A stretch of DNA of 61,596 nt from Heritagella_A intestinalis. GTDB lineage: Bacteria; Bacillota; Clostridia; Oscillospirales; Acutalibacteraceae. The stretch lies in NCBI GenBank assembly GCA_904418995.1, contig CAJFQF010000013.1:1-61596 (forward strand), given 5' to 3'. This document shows, in pieces, positions 31,650-39,704 of the stretch (position 1 is its first letter; each line of letters opens with the position of its first letter). Both the position numbers and the translations under genes were made by a program. The notes beneath the pieces are model-generated. The model did no database searches. It had not been told where the DNA came from and saw only the letters and a list, made by a program, of their open reading frames with translations.

Positions 31650-32177
31650 TTATTCCACCGTTTCCACCTGGTTGAGCTCCAGCTCCACCGGGGTTTCACG
31701 GCCAAACATGGATACCATTACCCGCACGCTGTTTTTCTCAGCGTCCAGCTCTTCCACAGTACCCACAAAGCCTTCCAGCGGCCCGTCGATAATCCGCACG
31801 GAGTCGCCAACGGCATAGGAAACTTCCACCTCGCGCTTTTCCACGCCCAGCCGCGCCACTTCGGCGTCAGTGAGGGGGATGGGGTCCGAGTTGGAAGACG
31901 GGCCCACAAACCCGGTGCATCCGCGGATATTGCGGACAATATACCAGGATTCGGGGGTCATGACCATTTTCACCAGCACATAGCCGGGGAAAACTTTGCG
32001 CTCCACTTCTTTCTGCTTGCCGTCCTTCACTTCAATGACGGTTTCGGTAGGCACGCAGACTTCCTGGATCAGGTCGTGGAGCTGACGGTTTTCCACCGTC
32101 GTTTCAAGATTGGACGCTACTTTGTTCTCATACCCGGAATAGGTATGGACAACGTACCATCTGGATTCATCAGGCAT
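31650..32177 (-). CDS. nusG: Transcription elongation/termination factor NusG
   Basis: A 175-residue protein: NGN domain (about 1-115) starting WYVVHTYSGYENKVASNLE, with VFPGYVLVKMVMTPESWYIVRNI, and a C-terminal KOW domain (about 122-175) with YAVGDSVRIIDGPLEGFVGTVEE. It binds RNA polymerase and couples it to ribosomes or Rho. It follows secE by 49 bases. Confidence 0.97.
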   Translation of the reverse strand: MPDESRWYVVHTYSGYENKVASNLETTVENRQLHDLIQEVCVPTETVIEVKDGKQKEVERKVFPGYVLVKMVMTPESWYIVRNIRGCTGFVGPSSNSDPIPLTDAEVARLGVEKREVEVSYAVGDSVRIIDGPLEGFVGTVEELDAEKNSVRVMVSMFGRETPVELELNQVETVE

Positions 32178-32226
32178 TCTTCATTCCTCCGCAGCAAGCC
32201 ATTACCCAAATCAGCCTTTTGGCAGA

Positions 32227-32463
32227 TTAGGCAGCCACATCCATCACGAGCTTGAGCAGGTTGGTAAACGCTACATCCAGCCCGAAAATAAATGCGCCGA
32301 GCACCACGATCATCACCAGTACCACGCCCATGTTGCGGAACACAGCCTTGGGGGTGGGCCAAACGATCTTCTTGATCTCGTTTTTGGTATCGCGGATAAA
32401 TTTCACACTGCCTTTACCAGCGCGAACAAAAATGTTCGGCTTCTTTTCGGTCTTTTCAGCCAT
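32227..32463 (-). CDS. secE: Preprotein translocase subunit SecE
   Basis: A 78-residue single-span SecE of the short Gram-positive type. A basic cytosolic N-terminus carries the conserved amphipathic segment VKFIRDTKNEIKKIVWPTPK, followed by one membrane helix (about 45-65, MGVVLVMIVVLGAFIFGLDV). It stabilises SecY in the membrane. It sits between rpmG and nusG. Confidence 0.95.
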   Translation of the reverse strand: MAEKTEKKPNIFVRAGKGSVKFIRDTKNEIKKIVWPTPKAVFRNMGVVLVMIVVLGAFIFGLDVAFTNLLKLVMDVAA

Positions 32464-32481
32464 CTCAGTTCCTCCCCGAAC

Positions 32482-32631
32482 TCACTTTGTCTCGCGGTGG
32501 ACGGTGTGCTTCCGGCAGAACCGGCAATACTTGTTCATTTCCAGTCTGTCGGGGTCGTTTTTCTTGTTCTTCTTGGTGTTGTAGTTGCGCTGCTTGCACT
32601 CCGTGCAGGCCAAAACGACTTTAACTCTCAT
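32482..32631 (-). CDS. rpmG: Ribosomal protein L33
   Basis: A 49-residue protein, MRVKVVLACTECKQRNYNTK onward, ending HTVHRETK. Two CxxC pairs (CTEC at 9-12 and CRFC at 36-39) make it the zinc-binding form of L33. AGGTGCC lies upstream of the ATG. It is the first gene of rpmG-secE-nusG-rplKAJL; no tRNA-Trp is found here. Confidence 0.95.
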   Translation of the reverse strand: MRVKVVLACTECKQRNYNTKKNKKNDPDRLEMNKYCRFCRKHTVHRETK

Positions 32632-32818
32632 GACGGCACCTCCCGTTTAACGGAAAAAATTTAGGTCTCGAATCGGAATCCGGCCAAAGGCGTCACGCCC
32701 ATAGGCCACAGCCCTGCGCCGTTTCCGATGGCCCAGCCTCCCTCATTGAAAAGGGGCGCAAAAAAATAACCCCTTTGCGAGGTATCCCCATTGTAGCACA
32801 CCCCCCGGCGTTCGTCAA
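32632..32818 (-). promoter_or_regulatory. Promoter and structured leader of the rpmG-secE-nusG operon
   Basis: On the minus strand: TTGACG (32813-32818), 17 bases, TACAAT (32790-32795), a near-consensus promoter. The transcript would start with about 150 bases of leader containing AAGGGG/CCCCTT around a T-run, and GGCC/GGCC with GGGCG/CGCC stems (about 32680-32710). I recognise no known class. Confidence 0.65.
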
Positions 32819-32846
32819 GGGGTTTTTGCCGGTTTTCCGGGAAAAA

Positions 32847-34820
32847 TCACAGGGACGCCCCCGCTCCGTCCATGGCGCTGCGCTGGGTGAGAATCCACTT
32901 TTCCCGGTCCCGGGGGTCCACCCCGTGACGGCGGGCGGGCTGGCCCTTGCCCGGCGGGCAGGGCTCATAGCCGGCAAAGAGGACGCTCATCACCCCGCAG
33001 CCCCCGGTAAGGGCTGCCAGCCGCTGGGGATAGTCCAGAGATTCCGCCGCCGGCACCCGGGCTTCCAGGGTGAAGCTCCCGCCGTGGGTCACCGGGGAAT
33101 CGAACACGCCCCGCATATTGACGATATCCCCCATAATCTTGCCGGCCAGCTCCGCCTGGGCGGAGATGCGCAGAATCTGGATGGGCTCCAGCAGCACCGT
33201 GCCGGTGTTTTCCAGGCCGTTCATCAGGGCCATAGGGGTAGCCACAAAGAAATCCAGGGGATGGGTGTGGACCGTGTGGTGGCTGCCCCCGGTGAGGGTG
33301 ATTTTCAAATCCGTTACCGGCCAGTTCCATAGGCCCTGCTGTAAGGCCCGGGGCAGCGCCTCCCGGACATGGTTCTGATACCGGTAAAAAATCTGGTCGT
33401 TGGGCACCTGGGCGGCAAACTGAAACCCGCTGCCCGGAGGCAGGGGTTCTATGGCCAGCTCCACAATGGCCCAGCAGGGCTTGGGCATGGTATAGGCGGC
33501 AAAACCCCGTCCCGCCTTGGCTGGGGTCTCCCGGTAGAGCACCGCCGGCTGGGAAAACCCCACTGTCAAACCATACCGCTCCCGGGCCAGCTCCGCCAGA
33601 ATCTCCTGCTGGATGGCCCCGGTAATGCACACGTCCAGCTCTTTTTCCTGGGGATAATACTCTAACCGCAGGGCCGGGTCCTCGGCTTCCAGCTCCTGGA
33701 AGCACCGGAGCACCGCCTCCAAATCCCCGGGAAAGGCCGGCTCCACCCGCACCTTTAAAAGGGGTTCCATGAGCCGCACGCCGCTCCCCTGGGTCATCTC
33801 TCCCAGAATATCCCCGGCGCGGATGCCCGCAAGGCCGCACAAAGCCGCCGTCTGCCCGGGGCCGGCAAAACCGGCGTCCACCCAGCGCCCGCCGGAATCC
33901 CGGCGGATCTGGCTGATCTTCCCTTCCTGGGCCTTGCCGCTGCCCGGGGTGAAAAAGGGCACTGTATCCCGGCTGCGGATTTCCCCGCCAAAAAGCCGCA
34001 CATGGGCCACCCGTCCCATGGTTTTATCGTGGGTAATCTGGTACACCACCCCGGAAAGCTGCCCGTCCTGCCGGTTTTTCACCGGCCTGCCCCAGGCGGC
34101 AATGGCGTCCAGCAGCCCCCGGACCCCCACATCCAGTAGGCCGCTGCCGCAGAACACCGGGGAAATCTCCCCCTTCCCGATTCCCCTCACAAAGGCCTCT
34201 TCCAGGGCCTGAGCGGAAACGGTCCCCTCTTCCAGCCAGGCCTGGGTAATCTCCTGGTCAAAGGCGCTGACAGCGTCCAGGGCCTCTTCGGCAAAGTCCG
34301 GCTCCTCCCATTTCCGGGGAACCGCCTGACAATCCCGGCTGCCTTCCCCGGAAATCTCGCTGCACAGGAGCAGGGGCCCCCAGCCCCGCAGCTCTTCCAG
34401 AATTTCCGAAACACGGCTGCCGGCCCGGTCAATCTTATTGATGAAAAAGAACACCGCCACCCCGCAGCGCTGCAGGGCTTCATAGAGAATCTCCGTCTGG
34501 GCCTGGATGCCCTCCACGGCGGAGATCACCAGCACCGCCATATCCAGGGCCGCCAGGGAGCGCTCCACTTCCGCGGCAAAATCCACGTGGCCCGGGGTGT
34601 CGATGAGGTTGATTTCCACCCCGTTGTATTCCATCACCGCTGTGGAAGTGCGCACCGAGATGCCCCGCTCCCGCTCTACCGGCAGGAAGTCTGTCCGGGC
34701 CGTGCCCTGGTCCACGCTGCCGGCCCGGCGGATGGCCCCGCCATGGCAGAGAAGCTGCTCGGTAATGGTGGTTTTCCCCGCATCCACATGGGCCAGGACG
34801 CCTACTGTTACGGTTCGCAA
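32847..34820 (-). CDS. TetM-like translation GTPase (ribosomal-protection family)
   Basis: A 657-residue EF-G-like GTPase close in length to TetM (639). G1 is AHVDAGKTT, the switch I region has RGISVRTS, G3 is DTPGHVDF and G4 is NKID. Domains II to V follow, with PLPPGSGFQFAAQ in domain IV and a C-terminal block PARRHGVDPRDREKWI. The loop that in TetM pushes tetracycline off the ribosome reads differently here (HTVHTHPLDF). The start is a TTG at 34820 with GGGAGGAGG upstream, 13 bases inside the end of the preceding gene. It is chromosomal, between housekeeping genes. It may be a housekeeping relative rather than a resistance determinant; sequence alone does not decide. Confidence 0.8.
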   Translation of the reverse strand: MRTVTVGVLAHVDAGKTTITEQLLCHGGAIRRAGSVDQGTARTDFLPVERERGISVRTSTAVMEYNGVEINLIDTPGHVDFAAEVERSLAALDMAVLVISAVEGIQAQTEILYEALQRCGVAVFFFINKIDRAGSRVSEILEELRGWGPLLLCSEISGEGSRDCQAVPRKWEEPDFAEEALDAVSAFDQEITQAWLEEGTVSAQALEEAFVRGIGKGEISPVFCGSGLLDVGVRGLLDAIAAWGRPVKNRQDGQLSGVVYQITHDKTMGRVAHVRLFGGEIRSRDTVPFFTPGSGKAQEGKISQIRRDSGGRWVDAGFAGPGQTAALCGLAGIRAGDILGEMTQGSGVRLMEPLLKVRVEPAFPGDLEAVLRCFQELEAEDPALRLEYYPQEKELDVCITGAIQQEILAELARERYGLTVGFSQPAVLYRETPAKAGRGFAAYTMPKPCWAIVELAIEPLPPGSGFQFAAQVPNDQIFYRYQNHVREALPRALQQGLWNWPVTDLKITLTGGSHHTVHTHPLDFFVATPMALMNGLENTGTVLLEPIQILRISAQAELAGKIMGDIVNMRGVFDSPVTHGGSFTLEARVPAAESLDYPQRLAALTGGCGVMSVLFAGYEPCPPGKGQPARRHGVDPRDREKWILTQRSAMDGAGASL

Positions 34821-35404
34821 ACGTCTTCCTCCTCCCAGGAGGCAAAGCCCAGCAGGATGCCCGCCAAAGAAAGGGCCGAGGCGATAATGCCAAAGGCCAC
34901 CGACAGGCTGGTGTATTGCAGGGGCCCCAGGAGCATAGCGGCAAACAGGAGCACGCCGCCGGCAATCAGGGCCGCCCGGCTCCAAAAATACCGGCTAGCA
35001 ATCCAATTCCCCTGGCCTGCCCCCAAGGCCGCCGAAAAGAGCAGCCAATCCTGGGGCTCTTCCCCTTCTTCCATGAGGAAGCCTCGGTCCCGATACAGAA
35101 TCATGCGCTCCGGGTCATTGGAACGGGCCCAGGCCAGCAGGGTTTTGGCACCCCGATTCTCCGCCTCCCGGGCCAGGGCGTCCATGAGAATCCCCTGATA
35201 CTCCGCGCTCACCCCGGAGGCGCAGGCCACCCAGGCGCTGCCTTCCTCTATGACCAGCTCTCCCGCTGCCAGGAGCTTCCCCTCTTCTTCACACAGGGCG
35301 AGAACGCGCTCCCCCTCTTTGGGAAAAGGGGAGGCTCCATTTTCTTTTAAATATTCCAGGCAGAAGTCCCATTCCTCTTCTCCCGGAAACCGGATATTCC
35401 ACAT
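34808..35404 (-). CDS. GNAT-like N-acetyltransferase with C-terminal membrane helices
   Basis: A 198-residue protein. Residues 1-130 resemble a divergent GNAT domain: YQGILMDALAREAENRGAKT corresponds to the CoA-binding helix and ERMILYRDRGFLMEEGE to the terminal GNAT motif. Residues 145-188 contain two hydrophobic segments (AALIAGGVLLFAAMLLGPLQ, LSVAFGIIASALSLAGILLG). The fusion is unusual; the acetyl-CoA loop is weak, so activity is uncertain. It lies between rsmA (5 bases upstream) and the TetM-like gene (overlapping by 13), so the three are co-transcribed. Confidence 0.6.
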   Translation of the reverse strand: MWNIRFPGEEEWDFCLEYLKENGASPFPKEGERVLALCEEEGKLLAAGELVIEEGSAWVACASGVSAEYQGILMDALAREAENRGAKTLLAWARSNDPERMILYRDRGFLMEEGEEPQDWLLFSAALGAGQGNWIASRYFWSRAALIAGGVLLFAAMLLGPLQYTSLSVAFGIIASALSLAGILLGFASWEEEDVCEP

Positions 35405-35409
35405 AAGCC

Positions 35410-36297
35410 TTACGCCTCCTTTTCTTTACTGTCGGCCAAGGCATTGGAAAAGGCCGCCAGCATGTCCAGGGTCATCTGTTCTGCCCGGGCATTTTGGGGA
35501 ATCCCCGCCTGCTCCATGGCGCTGGCCACCTGGGCCTTGGGCAGCCCCAAGCCCGCCGAAACGGCGTTGAGGGCGGTTTTCCGCCGCTGGCCAAAAGCCG
35601 CCTTGATAAGCTGGAAAAAGCCCTTTTCGCTTTTCAGGGCCACCGGGGGCGTTTCCCGCACCTTCAGCTGGATTACCGCCGAATCCACATTGGGGGCCGG
35701 CATAAAGCTGCCCCGGGACACCTGGAACAGGATTTCCGGCTGGGCGTAGTACTGCACCGCCGCACTGACCGCCCCGCAGGCCCGGGTGCCCGGCTGGGCG
35801 CAGATGCGCTCTGCCGCCTCTTTCTGCACCATCACCGTCAAAGCGGCAATGGGCAGCTTTTCCTCGAGTAATTTCATAATCACCGGGGAGGTAATATAGT
35901 AGGGCAGATTGGCGCACACCGCCACCTTCATGCCCGGGAACTCCTCAGCAATGAGCTGGTGCAAATCCAGCTTCATCACGTCCCCCTGGATGACCCGGCA
36001 GTTGGGGTATTCCGCCAGAGTTTCCGCCAGCACTGGCAGCAGCCGCTGGTCCAGCTCCACTGCCGCCACTTTTTTGGCCCGCTTGGCCAGTTCCTGGGTG
36101 AGCACCCCAATCCCCGGGCCGATTTCCAGCACGCCGGTGTCCTCATCGGCCCCGCACAGCTCTGCCATCCGGGGGCACACCGAGGGGTTAATGAGGAAAT
36201 TCTGCCCCAGGGCCCGGGAAAAGGTGAACCCGTGGCGGCCCAAAATCTCCCGGATGGTGGAAATATCCGATAAGCGCGATTCCTTTTTTTCCGTCAT
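35410..36297 (-). CDS. rsmA: 16S rRNA dimethyladenosine transferase RsmA/KsgA
   Basis: A 295-residue SAM-dependent methyltransferase that dimethylates two adjacent adenosines near the 3' end of 16S rRNA. GRHGFTFSRALGQNFLINPS is the family N-terminus. VLEIGPGIGVLTQELAKRA is the SAM-binding motif and ANLPYYITSPVIMKLLE the catalytic NLPYY block. The C-terminal helical domain is present and the length is normal. The start at 36297 (MTEKKESRL) has AAAGGGAGAA upstream. It is first of three genes with the GNAT-like and TetM-like genes, all ribosome- or translation-related except the middle one. Confidence 0.95.
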   Translation of the reverse strand: MTEKKESRLSDISTIREILGRHGFTFSRALGQNFLINPSVCPRMAELCGADEDTGVLEIGPGIGVLTQELAKRAKKVAAVELDQRLLPVLAETLAEYPNCRVIQGDVMKLDLHQLIAEEFPGMKVAVCANLPYYITSPVIMKLLEEKLPIAALTVMVQKEAAERICAQPGTRACGAVSAAVQYYAQPEILFQVSRGSFMPAPNVDSAVIQLKVRETPPVALKSEKGFFQLIKAAFGQRRKTALNAVSAGLGLPKAQVASAMEQAGIPQNARAEQMTLDMLAAFSNALADSKEKEA

Positions 36298-36445
36298 TCT
36301 GTTCTCCCTTTCAAAATCGTTTATTTTTTTAAAATCCAACAACTTTCCCGCCGGTTTTGTGTGTATTTCCATAATCCAAGGCGGAAAATTCCGTTTTTTT
36401 ACAAAAAACTACCGGTAACTTCTCCAAAAATGAGAATTTTTCTTT

Positions 36446-36474
36446 ATTTTATCATGCAGAATCTCAGAAGTAAA
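36446..36474 (-). promoter_or_regulatory. Promoter of the rsmA operon
   Basis: On the minus strand: TTTACT (36469-36474), 17 bases, TAAAAT (36446-36451) with TGA just before the -10. The leader to the rsmA start would be about 140 bases and contains a CGGAAAATTCCG palindrome. Confidence 0.5.
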
Positions 36475-36517
36475 GCGGTTTGCGCTTCTTCTGGCGGCTG
36501 GGCTCTGGAAAAAAATC

Positions 36518-36546
36518 TTGCGAATTCAAAAAATATACGATATAGT
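36518..36546 (+). promoter_or_regulatory. Promoter of the dCMP deaminase gene
   Basis: TTGCGA (36518-36523), exactly 17 bases, TATAGT (36541-36546). It is oriented away from the rsmA promoter and gives a leader of about 225 bases. Confidence 0.65.
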
Positions 36547-36552
36547 ATAAGC

Positions 36553-36762
36553 AAGACACTGGCAACCAAAGATATTGTGTTTTTCGTGCCAGTTGGATAT
36601 GCAGGGAAAATTCCCCGTATATCAGCCCTGCTGGGGCTTTCGGGCCAAAGGCCCGGCGCGTGGATCGGAAACCGCGGAGTCTTCGCGGAACGCGCGCAGT
36701 AAAGCAGCCGGCGTTCCCCGCCCTCCGGAAGGCTGGGGGCGCTTTCATTTAAAAAATTTTTG
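36553..36762 (+). ncRNA. Structured 5' leader RNA, class not recognised
   Basis: Between promoter and ribosome site the RNA can form at least five hairpins: CACTGGCA/TGCCAG near its start; GATAT-GGG/CCC-ATATC; CGGGCC-AAA-GGCCCG; a nested GCGCGT-(CCGCG/CGCGG)-ACGCGC; and GCG-CCCC/GGGG-CGC followed by TTTCATTT. The last could act as an attenuator or sequester the ribosome site. No reading frame of note is inside. It does not match any riboswitch class I know. Confidence 0.5.
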
Positions 36763-36779
36763 AGAGGAAGATGCTCGAC

Positions 36780-37274
36780 ATGACAAAGGCTCGCCGCGAT
36801 AAGGAAAACTACTATCTGGACATTGCACAGACTGTGCTGGAACGCGGCACCTGTCTGCGCCGGAATTTCGGCGCGATTATTGTCAATAACGACGAGATCG
36901 TCTCCTCGGGCTATAACGGCGCTCCCCGTGGGCGTCAGAATTGTATCGACACCGGGATCTGCATCCGGGAACAGCTGGGCATCCCCCGGGGCGAGCGGTA
37001 TGAAGTGTGCCGTTCTGTCCACGCGGAGGCCAACGCCATTATCAGCGCTTCCCGCAAGGAGATGCTGGGCGGCACCCTCTATCTGGTAGGCAAGGACGCC
37101 CGCACCGGCCAATATGTGGAAAATCCCTCCTCCTGCTCCATGTGCAAGCGCCTGATTATCAACGCAGGCATCAGCCGGGTCGTGGTGCGGCTGGACGAGC
37201 AGAACTATAAAGAAATCCCTGTTTTCCAGTGGATTGAAGAGGACGAATCCCTGCACGGTGTTTTTGGATACTAA
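36780..37274 (+). CDS. dCMP/cytidine deaminase family protein
   Basis: A 164-residue zinc deaminase of the dCMP deaminase/ComE type: LERGTCLRRNFGAIIVNNDE, SSGYNGAPRGRQNC, the zinc/proton-shuttle motif HAEANAI (H81, E83) and PSSCSMCKRLI with C119 and C122 as the other zinc ligands. It supplies dUMP for thymidylate synthesis by deaminating dCMP. The ATG at 36780 is preferred over 36771 because AGGAAG then lies 9 bases upstream. Monocistronic, behind a long leader. Confidence 0.88.
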   Translation: MTKARRDKENYYLDIAQTVLERGTCLRRNFGAIIVNNDEIVSSGYNGAPRGRQNCIDTGICIREQLGIPRGERYEVCRSVHAEANAIISASRKEMLGGTLYLVGKDARTGQYVENPSSCSMCKRLIINAGISRVVVRLDEQNYKEIPVFQWIEEDESLHGVFGY

Positions 37275-37302
37275 AAAAATAGAATTGGCTGCTTTCCCCG
37301 TT

Positions 37303-37336
37303 GGGCGGGACGTTATTTTCGTCCCGGGTCTTTTTT
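37303..37336 (+). terminator. Intrinsic terminator after the dCMP deaminase
   Basis: GGGACG (37307-37312) pairs with CGTCCC (37320-37325), followed by GGGTC and six T. Confidence 0.75.
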
Positions 37337-37403
37337 CGATATCAGATTCTGCGCCCTATCAAGGCGCGCGTCCTCTGCTGCGGCAGAAGAAAGGAACAGA
37401 TTC

Positions 37404-39620
37404 ATGAAAGATTTTATCAGCGGACATTGGAACCATACCGTAGACGTACAGGATTTTATCCAGCGGAACTATACCCCCTATGACGGGGACGAGAGCTTTC
37501 TGGCTCCCCCCACCCAGCGCACCAAAGAGCTGTGGGACGAAGTGAAGGAGCTGCTGGAAAAAGAGCGCCAGGCCGGCGGCGTGCTGGATGTGGACGCCTC
37601 CACCATCAGCGACATCGACGCTTATGCCCCTGGCTATATTGATAAAGAAAAAGAGGTCATTGTGGGCCTGCAGACCGACGCCCCCTTGAAGCGCGCCATT
37701 ATGCCCTTTGGCGGCATCCGCATGGTGCGCAAGTCCTTGGAGGCTTATGGCCGTAAAATGGACCCCAAGGTAGAAGAAATCTTCAAATACCGCAAGACCC
37801 ACAACGACGGCGTTTTTGACGTATACACCCCCGACATTAAAAAGGCCCGCCACAGCCACATTATCACCGGCCTGCCCGACGCTTATGGCCGCGGCCGCAT
37901 TATCGGCGACTACCGCCGGGTGCCCCTGTATGGCACGGATTTCCTCATCCAGTCCAAGCAGGCGGATTTGAACAGCCTGACCTATGACGTGATGGACACC
38001 CACGCCATCCGCCGCCGGGAAGACGTGGCCGAGCAGATCAAGGCCCTGAAAAAGCTCCAGCGCCTGGGCGAGAGCTACGGCTTTGACATCTCCCGTCCCG
38101 CCCAGGACACCAAGGAAGCTGTCCAGTGGCTGTACTTCGCCTATCTGGCCGCGGTGAAGGAGCAGAACGGCGCGGCTATGTCTCTGGGCCGCACCTCCAC
38201 CTTCCTGGACATCTATGCCCAGCGGGATTTGGAAAACGGCCGCTATACGGAGTCGGAAATCCAGGAAATCATCGACCAGTTTATTATGAAGCTGCGCCTG
38301 GTGCGGTTCCTGCGCACCCCGGAATACGACCAGCTCTTCTCCGGCGACCCCACCTGGGTCACGGAGTCCATTGGCGGTATCGGCACCGACGGCCGCCACA
38401 TGGTCACCAAGAACTCCTACCGTTACCTGCACACCCTCACCAACCTGGGCCCCGCCCCGGAACCCAACATGACGGTGCTCTGGAGCCCCCGCCTGCCGAA
38501 GAATTTCCAGAAGTTCTGCGCCGGGCTGTCCATTGAGACCTCCTCCATCCAGTATGAGAGCGACGACATGATGCGCAAGAAGTTTGGCGATGACTACGCC
38601 ATTGCCTGCTGTGTTTCCGCCATGCGGGTGGGCAAGCAGATGCAGTTCTTCGGCGCCCGGGCCAACCTGGCCAAGTGCCTGCTCTACGCCATTAACGGCG
38701 GCCGGGATGAAATCAGCGGCGACCAGGTAGGGCCGGAGCTGCTGGCTGTCCGGGGCAGCACCCTGGACTATGACGAGGTCATGAAGAAGTTCGATGTGAT
38801 GATGGATTGGCTGGCCAGCCTCTACGTCAACGCCCTGAACATCATCCACTATATGCACGACAAGTACTGCTATGAGAAAATCCAGATGGCCCTCCACGAC
38901 CAGCAGGTGGTGCGCACCATGGCCTGCGGCATTGCCGGCCTTTCGGTGGCGGCGGACAGCCTCTCGGCCATCAAATACGCCAAGGTTCACCCGGTGCGGG
39001 ACGACACCGGCCTGGTGACGGAGTATGAGATTGAAGGGGACTTCCCCAAGTTCGGCAACAACGACCCCCGTGTGGACGAAATCGCCGTGGATATTGTCAA
39101 GCGCTTTATGAGCAAGCTGGAAAAGTGCCGCACCTATCGCGGCAGCCGGCCCACCATGTCCATCCTGACCATCACCTCCAACGTGGTCTATGGCAAGCAC
39201 ACCGGCTCCACCCCCGACGGCCGCAAGCGCGGCGAGCCCTTTGCTCCCGGCGCTAACCCCATGCACGGCCGTGACAGCAGCGGCTGCGTGGCTTCCATGA
39301 TGAGCGTGGCCAAGCTGCCCTATGACTACAGCGAGGACGGCATTTCCTACACCTTCTCCATTGTGCCCGGCGCTCTGGGCCGGGAGGAGGACGCCCGGGA
39401 AGAGAACCTGGTACAGCTGCTCAACAGCTACTTTATGGAGGGCGGCCATCACATCAATGTCAACGTCCTCAACCGGGAAGTGCTTCTGGACGCTATGGAC
39501 CATCCGGAGCTGTATCCCCAGCTGACCATCCGGGTTTCCGGCTATGCCGTGAACTTTATCAAGCTGACCCGGGAGCAGCAGCTGGACGTCATCCACCGCA
39601 CCTTCCACGAGCGGTTCTGA
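37404..39620 (+). CDS. pflB: Formate C-acetyltransferase (pyruvate formate-lyase)
   Basis: A 738-residue glycyl-radical enzyme converting pyruvate and CoA to acetyl-CoA and formate. The active cysteine pair is C402-C403 in IACCVSAM. The radical glycine is G713 in IRVSGYAVNFIKLTREQQ, followed by DVIHRTFHERF, the exact PFL C-terminus. The length is normal. AGAAAGGAACAG precedes the ATG. Its activase is encoded next, but an intrinsic terminator lies between, which would keep activase levels lower. The enzyme is oxygen-sensitive and points to strict anaerobic fermentation. Confidence 0.97.
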   Translation: MKDFISGHWNHTVDVQDFIQRNYTPYDGDESFLAPPTQRTKELWDEVKELLEKERQAGGVLDVDASTISDIDAYAPGYIDKEKEVIVGLQTDAPLKRAIMPFGGIRMVRKSLEAYGRKMDPKVEEIFKYRKTHNDGVFDVYTPDIKKARHSHIITGLPDAYGRGRIIGDYRRVPLYGTDFLIQSKQADLNSLTYDVMDTHAIRRREDVAEQIKALKKLQRLGESYGFDISRPAQDTKEAVQWLYFAYLAAVKEQNGAAMSLGRTSTFLDIYAQRDLENGRYTESEIQEIIDQFIMKLRLVRFLRTPEYDQLFSGDPTWVTESIGGIGTDGRHMVTKNSYRYLHTLTNLGPAPEPNMTVLWSPRLPKNFQKFCAGLSIETSSIQYESDDMMRKKFGDDYAIACCVSAMRVGKQMQFFGARANLAKCLLYAINGGRDEISGDQVGPELLAVRGSTLDYDEVMKKFDVMMDWLASLYVNALNIIHYMHDKYCYEKIQMALHDQQVVRTMACGIAGLSVAADSLSAIKYAKVHPVRDDTGLVTEYEIEGDFPKFGNNDPRVDEIAVDIVKRFMSKLEKCRTYRGSRPTMSILTITSNVVYGKHTGSTPDGRKRGEPFAPGANPMHGRDSSGCVASMMSVAKLPYDYSEDGISYTFSIVPGALGREEDAREENLVQLLNSYFMEGGHHINVNVLNREVLLDAMDHPELYPQLTIRVSGYAVNFIKLTREQQLDVIHRTFHERF

Positions 39621-39648
39621 TTTTTTCCAAATAAACCCTCTCATCCTG

Positions 39649-39680
39649 TGCGCCCCAGCCCAACGCCGGGGCGCATTTTT
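39649..39680 (+). terminator. Terminator between pflB and pflA
   Basis: TGCGCCCC (39649-39656) pairs with GGGGCGCA (39668-39675), followed by TTTTT. It likely attenuates read-through into pflA. Confidence 0.75.
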
Positions 39681-39704
39681 CATTCTGCAAAGGAGCTGAC
39701 CATT

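Noticed and set aside
32650..32690. A TCGAATC-like sequence suggesting a tRNA near rpmG
   Set aside because: No acceptor stem or anticodon arm can be built on either strand; it lies in the rpmG leader.
36655..36695. A T-box-like ACCGCGG segment in the dCMP deaminase leader
   Set aside because: The segment lacks the full T-box GGUGGnACCGCG form, no specifier stem I is seen upstream and the gene is not related to amino acids.
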